Positions 22,009 through 30,088 are shown, numbered from the stretch's first letter. The stretch: 64,000 nucleotides of DNA from Bacteroidetes bacterium GWB2_32_14 (GCA_001768235.1 MENK01000026.1:43652-107651), one strand, 5' to 3'. Notes: generated from the sequence alone by a model not told the origin. A program made the numbers and translations.

Positions 22009-22824
22009 TTAACAGGAATCAGCATTTATATTAAAATCAGGATATTTTGTAATAAACTCTTTAGGAGTGTAGCCTGAATAGGTTTTAAAATCTCTTATAA
22101 AGTGCGATTGGTCGAAATAACCGTTCCTGTAGGCATATTCAGTAAGGTTCATGTTTTTATTCATACTGAAATCCCGTAATATTTCCTGAAAGCGTATCAG
22201 CTTAATAACCTGTTTGGTTGTTTTGCCAAGGTATTGAGAAAATTTTCGTTCAAGGCTTTTGGTAGTTATTGAGAGACTGACAGATAAAGATGTAGCAGTA
22301 ATCTGTCCTTTACAATTTTTAATAGTATCAACACCATTCTGAATTATTAAACTGTCGTATGAAGGTATCGGAGAAAATCGTTTTAGTAAAAAATCATCAA
22401 TAACAAAAACTTTCTCCGGGATTGTTTTTGTTAAGAAAAGTATTTCTTCAATCTGCTTTATTTCGGTGCTAAATATATCAGACAAGTCAATACTTTGGTT
22501 TTCAATTTCCGAAAGTGGAAAATTGAAGAAATGGCATGCGCCGGTAGGATAGAAGCTTACAAAAATCACACCTGTTTCTCCGTTCGTTGAAACATCAGAA
22601 AAGGAATCGTTTAATCCGCTTATAATTGACCTGGGTTGTTTTACTATTGCATCATTTGGATGAAAAACAACAAATGGGGCTTTGTAGTGAAACATTAACT
22701 GAACACTTTCAGCAGGAATAACCCTTTCCATGATATCTCCATCATGAATACCGGACTCCATAAAGCAGTAATACTTAATGTAGTTTTTAAGGAATCCGGC
22801 AGGTTGTACTATTTGAAAGTTCAT
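22009..22824 (-). CDS. AraC family transcriptional regulator with DUF6597-like N-terminus
   Basis: A 271-residue regulator. The N-terminal part ([14 protein letters not shown] ... [12 protein letters not shown]) resembles the DUF6597 sensing domain. The C-terminal 100 residues form the two helix-turn-helix motifs of AraC, with [18 protein letters not shown] and the family signature [24 protein letters not shown] spread over about residues 190-255. It lies immediately upstream of and codirectional with the UvrA-like gene, so it probably controls that gene or is cotranscribed with it. The effector is unknown. Confidence 0.92.
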   Translation of the reverse strand: MNFQIVQPAGFLKNYIKYYCFMESGIHDGDIMERVIPAESVQLMFHYKAPFVVFHPNDAIVKQPRSIISGLNDSFSDVSTNGETGVIFVSFYPTGACHFFNFPLSEIENQSIDLSDIFSTEIKQIEEILFLTKTIPEKVFVIDDFLLKRFSPIPSYDSLIIQNGVDTIKNCKGQITATSLSVSLSITTKSLERKFSQYLGKTTKQVIKLIRFQEILRDFSMNKNMNLTEYAYRNGYFDQSHFIRDFKTYSGYTPKEFITKYPDFNINADSC

Positions 22825-23110
22825 ACTATTTCTTTAGTGCAAAAACAATTACTTTTCTCAAAATACGTGTCGGCAAAATTACTCACTTGTATGTTATTCT
22901 CCAAGATATTCTTTGAGCTCCCTTAGGTAGGTTATCCTCTTTGACAAAACTTTGGATTCCGGGTTGGTTCGTGGGTCAGCAACTGTTAAAAAAATGTTCA
23001 GTGGGCAAAAAACAGAAAATATCAGGTCAACTTTCCTGTCTTGTCAATATTTTTTTTATTTCTTTTACAATGGTTTCCTCTTCAATTTTAATACTGTTGT
23101 TTGTCTTTTT
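22825..23110. other. intergenic stretch before the cassette array
   Basis: No credible gene. It holds the right copy of the direct repeat (22963-22979) and AT-rich sequence leading into spacer element A. A plus-strand reading frame of about 89 codons crosses it but runs into the repeat element, has no recognisable family, and was not called. Confidence 0.6.
22963..22979 (+). repeat. right copy of imperfect direct repeat flanking the uvrA-like/araC pair
   Basis: GTTGGTTCGTGGGTCAG, 15/17 identical to the copy at 19537-19553, same orientation. Could be a remnant of target-site duplication or of two related intergenic repeats. Confidence 0.5.
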
Positions 23111-23242
23111 ACACGTTGTACCTGACGGTCTTTGGCTACGTTTTGTACGGAATCTTGCCCAGCGTTTTTATCTGCCGCTAATAATTAAAAATAGTAAAAA
23201 ATGTTTGTAAAGCAATAAACCCCGCATGTTTTCTGATGCCGT
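23111..23242. repeat. intergenic spacer element A (attC-like palindromic repeat)
   Basis: Begins ACACGTTGTACC and ends CTGATGCCGT just before GTTAGCGG. It shares with element C (24818-24949) the blocks TTGCCCAGCGTT, a nearby GCCG-TAA-AATTAAA stretch, and CCCGCAT...TTCTGATGC in the same order and spacing. ACACG at its left pairs with CGTGT at its right. It forms the left boundary of cassette 1. No integrase is nearby. Confidence 0.65.
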
Positions 23243-23261
23243 GTTAGCGGTTGTTGGTAGC
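23243..23261 (+). repeat. left inverted repeat of cassette 1
   Basis: GTTAGCGGTTGTTGGTAGC. The reverse complement of 24004-24022 (GTTAGCGGTAATTGGTAGC) matches 17 of 19 bases. It abuts the stop codon of the HEPN gene. Confidence 0.75.
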
Positions 23262-23638
23262 TTATAGTTCTTTTTTAATTGTATTTATCAATAATTCCAC
23301 ATCTTCAAAAAGTGGCTCAACAATATATTTGTCGAAATCAAACAAATCTCCATAATCACCTTTCAACCTATAGTCGAACAGCTTAGAAAATAGTTTCCCA
23401 AATTTCTTGTCAATTATTCCTGTCTTTACAAATTGCAAACCGAATTGAGTTCTAACTCCATCATGAGTCTGTGTCTCAATACCATTCTTTATCAACAAAG
23501 CAATAACTGCTAAAATGAAGCATAATAAAGTCTATTTACAGCTGTATTCCACCTTTCATTTTCAGCAAGCAATTTAGCATCTTCTAATGCTTCATAAGCT
23601 CTATCTATTCTATAATTGATGTAATCTTCTTTGGTCAT
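23262..23638 (-). pseudogene. HEPN domain protein, disrupted by a one-base deletion
   Basis: The HEPN partner of the MNT nucleotidyltransferase immediately upstream. The first 42 codons read MTKEDYINYRIDRAYEALED ... NTAVNRLYYASF and then hit TAG at 23512-23510. Inserting one base there restores YYASFYAVIALLIKNG and joins the remaining frame (QTHDGVRTQFGLQFVKTG, about 80 residues), giving a normal 125-residue HEPN protein. The ATG overlaps the MNT stop as ATGA, as in intact MNT/HEPN toxin-antitoxin pairs. The break is not in a homopolymer, so a true loss-of-function mutation is plausible, though an assembly error cannot be excluded. Confidence 0.85.
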
Positions 23639-23949
23639 AAGCGAATACCTTCGTGAGTTACGTTCTTATAAAGTGGAGAATGTTTCAATTTATTATTCCA
23701 ATAGAATTTTGGGTAAATCAAAACGGAAATAATTTGACCTGTTTCTAATTCAATGTCGTATAAAGAATCTCTGAACCTATCTTCGATTCGGTTTGTAATT
23801 TTATCCTCATCTACTAAGATAAGCACATCCCAATCAGAGTTTTTTCTATTGTCTCCACGTGCTCTGGAACCATATAAATAGATTTCAGCATCATTATCAT
23901 GTTGTTGAACTGCTAATTTAATTCTATTTAATAATTCCTTTTTCTTCAT
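23635..23949 (-). CDS. MNT-type nucleotidyltransferase domain protein (antitoxin-like)
   Basis: A 104-residue minimal nucleotidyltransferase with the pol-beta signature LYGSRARGDNRKNSDWDVLI (GS followed by a DxD-type pair at about residues 26-45). In MNT/HEPN pairs this protein acts as antitoxin, in studied cases by adding AMP to the HEPN ribonuclease. It is upstream of and overlaps the broken HEPN gene by four bases (ATGA). It looks intact. Both genes lie in cassette 1 between the inverted repeats. Confidence 0.9.
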   Translation of the reverse strand: MKKKELLNRIKLAVQQHDNDAEIYLYGSRARGDNRKNSDWDVLILVDEDKITNRIEDRFRDSLYDIELETGQIISVLIYPKFYWNNKLKHSPLYKNVTHEGIRL

Positions 23950-23987
23950 ACTAAGACAAAGATATTCAAATTTTCTGAATTATTGTC

Positions 23988-24041
23988 ATAACACGTTGTG
24001 CCAGCTACCAATTACCGCTAACGTTGGGCGTATGACACCGT
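23988..24041. repeat. intergenic spacer element B with right inverted repeat of cassette 1
   Basis: Contains TAACACGTTGTGCC, then GCTACCAATTACCGCTAAC (24004-24022, the right arm of cassette 1), then GTTGGGCGTATGACACCGT. TAACACG at its left pairs with CGTGTTA at 24039-24045. Much shorter than elements A and C, but ends in the same CGTGTTAG boundary as A. Confidence 0.65.
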
Positions 24042-24055
24042 GTTAGGCAAAGTAA
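24042..24055 (+). repeat. left inverted repeat of cassette 2
   Basis: GTTAGGCAAAGTAA. The reverse complement of 24818-24830 is GTTGGCAAAATAA, the same apart from one indel and one substitution. The first seven bases fit the integron R' core GTTRRRY. Confidence 0.6.
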
Positions 24056-24065
24056 TTTTTATATG

Positions 24066-24455
24066 TCAAAAAATATGTTTAAACAAGACAAATCCAAGTA
24101 CTACTAAGGAAATAGTTAAAAAGAACAGTTTTAATATCACAAATCTAAATGCCCATTTTTTATTTTTCTTATCAATTTCATCACTTTTTTTTCCATCAAT
24201 CTTTCCTGATTTAACTTTAAGAAATAATTTCTTACTTGCTTGCCACATAAAAAGATACTGAACAAAATCTAGTATAAAAAACGACAAAACTAAAGCCAAA
24301 AATAAATATGTAAGTTTTGCAGTATTTATATCAGAATGAATTACAATAGAAAAACCAATAATAGCAAAACCAATAGTTCGAGCAGTATCTGACATCGTTT
24401 TTGAATTACTTTCGGATTGCTCTTTAAGAATTTTTAAATAATCTGTCTTATCCAT
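24066..24455 (-). CDS. small membrane protein of unknown function (cassette 2)
   Basis: A 129-residue protein not matched to any family. It has three hydrophobic segments: about residues 27-42 (IGFAIIGFSIVIH), 50-72 (YLFLALVLSFFILDFVQYLF) and 106-127 (LKLFFLTISLVVLGFVLF), with a Lys/Asp-rich cytoplasmic stretch between the last two. An amphipathic N-terminal helix precedes the first segment. Translated 11 nt downstream of the zinc-ribbon gene, so the two are probably an operon. Found inside the cassette array, which suggests an accessory, possibly defence-related role; this is inference only. Confidence 0.7.
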   Translation of the reverse strand: MDKTDYLKILKEQSESNSKTMSDTARTIGFAIIGFSIVIHSDINTAKLTYLFLALVLSFFILDFVQYLFMWQASKKLFLKVKSGKIDGKKSDEIDKKNKKWAFRFVILKLFFLTISLVVLGFVLFKHIF

Positions 24456-24466
24456 GTTCTTGTAAT

Positions 24467-24802
24467 TTATTCAGTTTCAAATCCACCTTTAATTCCTCCT
24501 TTGTACTTTCTGATACCTTTGCGTAAACCTTTTCTCAAAGCCGCTTTATTTTCTAAAATATTCTCGATATAATTAGGATCAGGAACGATGTAACCTTCAT
24601 CATTTTTATCCTCTCCTGCTCGGAGTATTGTGCCAAAGTTAAGCCCATTATTGTCATCTGATGATTTTACATAAATTGTATAAATTTCACCACAATTTTC
24701 ACAGGCAATTTCTAAACCATCAATCTTAATTAAAGGTCCTTGCATTAAGGATTCTAAATAAATTTTGTTTTTACATTTTTTGCATTGATAATATAGTCTC
24801 AT
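24467..24802 (-). CDS. zinc-ribbon-like small protein (cassette 2)
   Basis: A 111-residue protein with two CxxC pairs, CKKC at about residues 7-10 and CENC at about 34-37, forming a likely zinc ribbon. The C-terminal part is basic (LRKGLRKGIRKYKGGIKGG), possibly nucleic-acid binding. No known family recognised. It precedes the small membrane protein by 11 nt on the same strand, and both lie between the inverted repeats of cassette 2. Confidence 0.75.
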   Translation of the reverse strand: MRLYYQCKKCKNKIYLESLMQGPLIKIDGLEIACENCGEIYTIYVKSSDDNNGLNFGTILRAGEDKNDEGYIVPDPNYIENILENKAALRKGLRKGIRKYKGGIKGGFETE

Positions 24803-24817
24803 TGTCTATCTTTTTTA

Positions 24818-24949
24818 TTATTTTGCCAACGGTTCTTGCATAGGAAAAGTGTGGGATTTTTGCCCAGCGTTCCAATCAGCCGTTAAAAAATTAAAGTTAA
24901 ATTAAAAATGTCAAAAAACCACTGAAACCCGCATTTTTTCTGATGCAAT
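24818..24949. repeat. intergenic spacer element C (attC-like repeat) with right arm of cassette 2
   Basis: Starts TTATTTTGCCAAC (right arm of cassette 2), continues ACGGTTCTTGCAT, TTGCCCAGCGTT, AATCAGCCGTTAAAAAATT and CCCGCATTTTTTCTGATGC, ending at the boundary before GTTATAAATTGG. These blocks are collinear with element A. Confidence 0.65.
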
Positions 24950-24966
24950 GTTATAAATTGGCTGCC
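24950..24966 (+). repeat. left inverted repeat of cassette 3
   Basis: GTTATAAATTGGCTGCC. Its first 16 bases match the reverse complement of 30409-30424 (GTTATAAATAAGCTGC) at 14 of 16 positions. The pair encloses the four-gene vsr-dcm-kinase-receiver operon. Confidence 0.6.
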
Positions 24967-25103
24967 AAATTCAACCTTGTCAATTTAGTAGGTTTTATCA
25001 ACGAAGAACAAAATTGTTTTAGTTTTTAGAAATAGCAAATTGCCCTTAAGGGCAAAAAGAAAGCTCTTTTGCAATTTATTGCAAATGTGCTTTAAAAAGT
25101 GAT

Positions 25104-26201
25104 TTATTGGAATAATAAATCATATACTTCTTCTATATTAAAATCAGGAGACCCTTGTCTAGCATAGTAATTGGAATATCGTGAAATTATTTCCTTTAAA
25201 AATGGTTGAGAAACAGTGGCAATCCTGACTATTTCTTTATTCAATAACTTTTCCCTTACTATACTGTCTGAAATGGTAAGTTTATCCTGAAAGTCAATTA
25301 AACCAGCTTCGACCGAACTTCCTTTAGGAATAAAGTGGTAATTTTGTTTGCTATTTTTAATATAACCATATAATCTCTTACGATCATCATTTGTTTTACC
25401 TGTGTCTTTATTTAACTGATTAAAGTTTTTAACTGTCTCGTTTAAAGATTTAATTTTACAAAATAAAATTCTTTCAGCATTACGTAAGTCATTTTCTCTT
25501 AGAACAATATCACAAGATGGAGTTAGGACGATATATCTAGAAGAATCATAATTTATAATGTCACCAGTAAAAATGTTCTTTTTTACGGGCTTTGAAATAT
25601 AAAATTCATTTGGATGATATTTTTCTAATTCTTCATCAATGTATTCTTGCATATGAAGAACTGTATATCTTAATAATGATTTCTCTTTTTGATCTGGGGT
25701 TCTAGTTTCATCATTAATCCATAGTTCTACAGAATTTGACAAATTGTTCCAAAATATATTATTAAGATAATCTTCAATGACACCAGTATTACCCAATATT
25801 TTCGTTACTCCGGTTTTGTAAATTTTCGTAATCTCATCAAGTATCTTTGTAAAATCAGCATTTTCTTCACCCTTAACACGAATTCTAAAAAATACATTTT
25901 CATTGCCCTTTTCTTCTTCAATCGCTTCTGGATTTCCTGTTATGACATAAGAAATATAACGTAGATTCGATTTAATTTCTTTTAATAGCTCTTTACCTTT
26001 GTATTCTACTTTTGTTTTTGATAATTTCAAATCTAAAATAACTGCATCGTAATCATTACCAAGATTTTCTTGTGCTTCTTCGTATTTTTCACAGAAATCT
26101 GCTTCAAATTTGCATTCTGGATTATCTATGTTAAACAAATTTATTTGTCTGTCATAACTTTCAAGGATATCCTTTTCATCTTCAACAATTAGTAATTTCA
26201 T
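25104..26201 (-). CDS. response-regulator receiver protein with unknown C-terminal domain
   Basis: 365 residues. Residues 1-125 are a receiver domain: acidic pocket VEDE (7-9), phosphoacceptor Asp57 in VILDLKLS, Thr88 in YVITGNPE; the usual Lys-Pro is replaced by a less typical RVKGE. The C-terminal 240 residues match no family I recognise and are not a standard DNA-binding output; a notable stretch is FTGDIINYDSSRYIVLTPSCD at about 205-225 (conserved-looking Thr-Pro-Ser-Cys-Asp). It begins one base after the GHKL-kinase stop, so it is translationally coupled to it. Likely the phosphorylated effector or regulator of the operon; its activity is unknown. Confidence 0.8.
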   Translation of the reverse strand: MKLLIVEDEKDILESYDRQINLFNIDNPECKFEADFCEKYEEAQENLGNDYDAVILDLKLSKTKVEYKGKELLKEIKSNLRYISYVITGNPEAIEEEKGNENVFFRIRVKGEENADFTKILDEITKIYKTGVTKILGNTGVIEDYLNNIFWNNLSNSVELWINDETRTPDQKEKSLLRYTVLHMQEYIDEELEKYHPNEFYISKPVKKNIFTGDIINYDSSRYIVLTPSCDIVLRENDLRNAERILFCKIKSLNETVKNFNQLNKDTGKTNDDRKRLYGYIKNSKQNYHFIPKGSSVEAGLIDFQDKLTISDSIVREKLLNKEIVRIATVSQPFLKEIISRYSNYYARQGSPDFNIEEVYDLLFQ

Positions 26202-26202
26202 T

Positions 26203-28422
26203 TTATTTTGTAGTATTTATTTCTATTTGGAAATAGGCTCCCAAATCAGACTCAAGAGCAATTAATCTGCCATTTAATCTTTCGATTGCTTCCCCTGCTA
26301 TAGCTAAACCCAAACCAGTTCCGTCTATTTTTTTGGAATAACCTGGCTCAAATATCATTTCAGATTTTATTTCTTCAACAGACAATCCAGGTCCATTATC
26401 TGTATAATCTATAATTACAAAATTTTCACCTTTTCTTACTTCAATATTGATTTCTTTTTTTTGATTTTCTGTCAAATTTAACCAATAAACACTATTCTCA
26501 ATTAAATTCGCTAAAGCCATATAAAGATCATTATTCCAACCATATAATAATATATCAGAATCACAGTTATATTTGAAAATAATGTTGTCAGATTTCATTG
26601 ACTGTTTAAATATTTGTTCTGCGTCTTGTATACAGTCTTTTACTTTAAAATCTACTTTATTCCCCCTGCTCTGACTTGCCAATGGATTAATTCGTGCAAA
26701 AAGTTCTGCCATCATTCCACTGTGTTTAACAAAACCTTCCAACCCCTTAATAATGTCATTATATGAATCTTCATCTTTAGTTGCCTTGAAATGACTCATA
26801 TAACGTCTTAATACAGGAGACTCATTTTTAAAATAATGTATTGATTTTCTACCTTCATGTAAAATAAATGATACAATCTTCCCTAATGTCGCATGTCCCT
26901 GATAAACAGCAATTGTTTTCTGAATATTCTCAAGTAAAAGCGTCTTCTTTACTTCTTCATTCTTAATTATTTGGGTGATTTCATTAATGCTTTCATCATT
27001 TATCTGAAAAACACCAAGTTTTGCTCTTACAGAATCTTCTAGTGATTTAAAACTAAATAAATCATCAATATCTTTCTTAATACTTGATCTCCCTTTTCTG
27101 CTTTTCAGAGTCTTTTCTCTATAAGTTAGCCTTCTAAGTTCTAGTTCTCTTAAAACTTTTTTACATAATTCCTTTAACCCAAAATAATACTCATTCTCCT
27201 TTAAACCATCCCTTGCACTTTTTTCTTTAAGATTAGAATTTTCTTCGGACTCGATAGTCACAAAACCAACAACCTGATTATTACTCACTTTAAGTGTGAA
27301 ATTTTGTACACGATCTTTATCTAGGTCTAACCAGTCTATTCCACCATTACCGTAAGGTCTAACTCTGAAATTATTTCTATAGATATTAACTCCATAAACT
27401 TCATTTAACAATCTTTTAGCTTCGTTTTTACCAGCATATTTTTTAGTTACAGGATCAATTAGACCCTTATTAATTAGATTGTCAATCGCTTCTGGCTCTC
27501 TGTCAAAAACTCTAAAATCAATCCTTACATTTCCACAGTACCTAGCTTCAGTCTCTAATTTATATTTAGTTTCTATAATATCCTTTTGTACTATTTCGTC
27601 AACATTATTCTCATAAACTAATTTTGCATTACCTGAGCTGTCAACATTTCCATAAATTCTATAATCATATAATTTTATTATAGGATAAGGTTCTATTCTA
27701 AATTCTCTATTATTATATTCTTCTAACGGAGAGTTTTTAAATGAAAGATTAATTTTAAAATCATTACTCTCATATTCCTGTAATGGAGAAATTAATTTCT
27801 TAAGTTCATTTTCAAGAGCATCAATTTTTGCACCTGTCCAATAAGATAGTTTATAATCTAGTTCCTTTTCATTCTCAGCTTTTTCTTCATCTATTATCAA
27901 TTCATCCTTTGCAATTATTTCTATGAATGTCCCAGAAGATTCCTTTGTAATTTCCTTCTCCACTAACAACTCTATATTCTCTAAATACTCATCTGTATTA
28001 AACACTCTCCAGTCAATTACAGCAGTGGATTTTTCACCATTTGGGTCAATTGTGGCTATTGTCATTTCTTGCCCAAGAATAGATGCAGCAAATCTTCCAA
28101 TACCTTTTCTACCTTGAAAAACTCTACCTTTTGGACTTGATTTCCTTTTTAATTTATCATTTGTAGCTGGAACTAACCATTTATTTATAACAGTTTCAAA
28201 ACTCATTCCATGTCCATCGTCAATTATTTTAATTTTTAGAGCAGGTTCATTGTCAATCTCCACAAAATCAAATTGAATATCTACATTACTTGCATCAGCA
28301 TCATAAGAATTTTTCACTAATTCAACTAAGGCTGCATATGAATCTCCAATCAAATCACTTCCAATAGTATGAACCAATCTTGCTGCAGGTCTAATTTTAT
28401 ATGTTAATTCATTTTTTGTCAT
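26203..28422 (-). CDS. double-GHKL protein: Hsp90/MutL-like ATPase fused to histidine-kinase-like core
   Basis: 739 residues with two GHKL ATP-binding sites. N-terminal site (Hsp90/MutL/MORC-like): ELVKNSYDAD (34-43), DDGHGM (68-73), GRKGIGR (104-110), followed by a transducer-like region with IYRNNFRVRPYG (347-358). C-terminal histidine-kinase half: H-box-like LHEGRKSIHY with His522, N box ANLIENSVYWL (638-648), G1 DNGPGL (675-680), G2 GTGLGLA (701-707). No membrane segment, so cytoplasmic. It overlaps dcm by 14 nt and is followed after 1 nt by the receiver gene, implying a kinase/regulator pair tied to DNA methylation. Confidence 0.87.
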   Translation of the reverse strand: MTKNELTYKIRPAARLVHTIGSDLIGDSYAALVELVKNSYDADASNVDIQFDFVEIDNEPALKIKIIDDGHGMSFETVINKWLVPATNDKLKRKSSPKGRVFQGRKGIGRFAASILGQEMTIATIDPNGEKSTAVIDWRVFNTDEYLENIELLVEKEITKESSGTFIEIIAKDELIIDEEKAENEKELDYKLSYWTGAKIDALENELKKLISPLQEYESNDFKINLSFKNSPLEEYNNREFRIEPYPIIKLYDYRIYGNVDSSGNAKLVYENNVDEIVQKDIIETKYKLETEARYCGNVRIDFRVFDREPEAIDNLINKGLIDPVTKKYAGKNEAKRLLNEVYGVNIYRNNFRVRPYGNGGIDWLDLDKDRVQNFTLKVSNNQVVGFVTIESEENSNLKEKSARDGLKENEYYFGLKELCKKVLRELELRRLTYREKTLKSRKGRSSIKKDIDDLFSFKSLEDSVRAKLGVFQINDESINEITQIIKNEEVKKTLLLENIQKTIAVYQGHATLGKIVSFILHEGRKSIHYFKNESPVLRRYMSHFKATKDEDSYNDIIKGLEGFVKHSGMMAELFARINPLASQSRGNKVDFKVKDCIQDAEQIFKQSMKSDNIIFKYNCDSDILLYGWNNDLYMALANLIENSVYWLNLTENQKKEINIEVRKGENFVIIDYTDNGPGLSVEEIKSEMIFEPGYSKKIDGTGLGLAIAGEAIERLNGRLIALESDLGAYFQIEINTTK

Positions 28423-29665
28423 TAAGCAATATTTTTAATTTTTGAGCTATTTGTTCAGCCATTAAAGGAGGTACTGCGTTTCCGATTTGTTTAAACGCAG
28501 AAGTCCTACTAAATTTACCACTTAAACTTTCAAAATAAAAATCATCTGGAAATGACTGGAGTCTAGATGCTTCCCTAACTGTTAATGACCTATTTTGTTT
28601 GATATCTGGATGTATATAGTAATGTCCATCTTTTGAGATATGAGCAACAATTGTTTGTGAATAAGTTTCATTTGAAGCAACTACCTTAAATCTATCATGA
28701 AATGACTCTCTATTATTATGAGTTTTCAATTTATCAGGTAAATCATTATAATTCAATCGATCTCCATCAGTATTCCACTTTCTAACCACGCGTTTATATA
28801 TTTCTTTATCCTGCGAATTATGAGGTCTAGCAACATGATGAGTCAATATGTCAATTCCATTTCTTATTTTGGTTTGACTCAAATAATCGTTGGTTGGTGC
28901 ATTATAATTCTGATATTTATCAATTCCTTCACCCGCTTCTATTTCAGGCAAATCATTCAAAACATCACCAACAAGGTTACCTTTATTAATGTCTTTATCA
29001 AATTCAGGGAAACTAATATTATTAAAATCCTTGCTTATACCAATTATTATAACTCTTTCTCTATTCTGCAATACATTAAAATCCTTTGCATTTAATAAAT
29101 AGGGTTTTATTTCAAAACCTATTTTACGAAAGTATTTTTGCATATTGCTGAAATATTTTCCACTGTTTGCAGATAATAAACCACGTACATTTTCAAAGAT
29201 AAATGCCTTTGGTTTAAATTGTTTTAAAAATCTGGCATATTGAATATATAAGAAGTTTCTTGGATCGTCTACCATTTTTGTTTTTGATCTAGCGCGACCA
29301 ACTAAAGAATAAGCTTGGCATGGAGGACCCCCAACAATAAGATCAATGTCATTTGGGGAGTAAGATTGTAATATATTATCCCAAATATGTTGATTCATTT
29401 TATCCCCAATTTCATAATTTAAAACTCTTAAAAGCAATTCGTGGGGAATTAACGAATATAAATCATCTCTAGTTATGTCTCCTTTTAAGTAGTTCTTATA
29501 AATTTCGATTTTATTGTTTTCTTTCAAATAGAAATATGAAATTCTTGTTTTTAAGGTAAAACATGCAGCTGTATCTAACTCCACATGAGAAACGGGCGTA
29601 AACCCTTGTCTTTTAAATCCTTCAGACAAACCACCAGCACCAGCAAATAGATCAATGTATTTCAC
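28409..29665 (-). CDS. DNA (cytosine-5-)-methyltransferase (Dcm family)
   Basis: A 418-residue C5-cytosine methyltransferase. Motif I DLFAGAGGLSEGF (about 4-16), motif IV with catalytic Cys in GGPPCQAYSLVGRAR, motif VI FENVRGLL, motif VIII QNRERVIIIG, motif IX SLTVREASRLQSFPDDF, motif X FKQIGNAVPPLMAEQIA. All catalytic motifs are present, so it should be active; the recognition sequence is unknown. The start is GTG immediately after the vsr stop codon in the same reading frame. Genes follow vsr-dcm-kinase-receiver. No separate restriction endonuclease is evident. Confidence 0.95.
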   Translation of the reverse strand: MKYIDLFAGAGGLSEGFKRQGFTPVSHVELDTAACFTLKTRISYFYLKENNKIEIYKNYLKGDITRDDLYSLIPHELLLRVLNYEIGDKMNQHIWDNILQSYSPNDIDLIVGGPPCQAYSLVGRARSKTKMVDDPRNFLYIQYARFLKQFKPKAFIFENVRGLLSANSGKYFSNMQKYFRKIGFEIKPYLLNAKDFNVLQNRERVIIIGISKDFNNISFPEFDKDINKGNLVGDVLNDLPEIEAGEGIDKYQNYNAPTNDYLSQTKIRNGIDILTHHVARPHNSQDKEIYKRVVRKWNTDGDRLNYNDLPDKLKTHNNRESFHDRFKVVASNETYSQTIVAHISKDGHYYIHPDIKQNRSLTVREASRLQSFPDDFYFESLSGKFSRTSAFKQIGNAVPPLMAEQIAQKLKILLNDKK

Positions 29666-30088
29666 TTAGTTTTTTGACAATAAATTTAGTAATAAATTAT
29701 CAAGAGTAAGCTGTTTATTGTTAGTTTTTAATTCACACTCCCAAATAATTTTCACATCCCAGTTGTTAATAACCAAAGCTTCATAATTTTTAAAGTCGCG
29801 TTTGCGGGTTGCTTCTATTTTGTTTTTCCACCATTCTTTTCTTGTTCTTGGAATTTTAGAATATTTACAATTAGTATGTCCGTGCCAGAAACATCCATTA
29901 ACAAAAATTGCCGTTTTATATTTAGGTAAAACAATGTCTGGTTTTCCTAGTAATTTATTATCATTTATCCTAAATCTAAATCCATGAGCAAATAGGAATT
30001 TTCGTACAATCATTTCAGGCTTAGTGTTTTTACCTTTAATCATTGACATATTGAAACTTCGAACCTTTTTACTATGGACATCAGTCAT
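29666..30088 (-). CDS. vsr: very-short-patch-repair type endonuclease (Vsr)
   Basis: 140 residues, the usual Vsr length. Family motifs: SFNMSMIKGKNTKPEMIVRK at the N-terminus, LLGKPDIVLPKYKTAIFVNGCFWHGH with the catalytic Asp of GKPDIV and the zinc-site/catalytic Cys and His of the CFWHGH segment, and IEATRKRDFKN near the C-terminus. Vsr nicks T:G mismatches arising from 5-methylcytosine deamination; in phage-defence contexts Vsr relatives can also act as restriction nucleases. It is the first gene of the operon and is followed directly by dcm. Confidence 0.93.
   Translation of the reverse strand: MTDVHSKKVRSFNMSMIKGKNTKPEMIVRKFLFAHGFRFRINDNKLLGKPDIVLPKYKTAIFVNGCFWHGHTNCKYSKIPRTRKEWWKNKIEATRKRDFKNYEALVINNWDVKIIWECELKTNNKQLTLDNLLLNLLSKN

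Noticed and set aside
22941..23210. Plus-strand frame of 89 codons beginning ATG ACA AAA
   Set aside because: It runs through the direct repeat and spacer element A, has no family resemblance, and its codon content looks non-coding.
23111..24055. Classical integron with integrase and attI
   Set aside because: No tyrosine recombinase gene or attI-like site is visible in this window, and spacer lengths vary; only the cassette-like organisation is claimed.
25104..28422. Detocs or other named two-component defence system
   Set aside because: No phosphorylase effector or separate phosphate-buffer protein is visible; the match is only at the level of kinase plus receiver.
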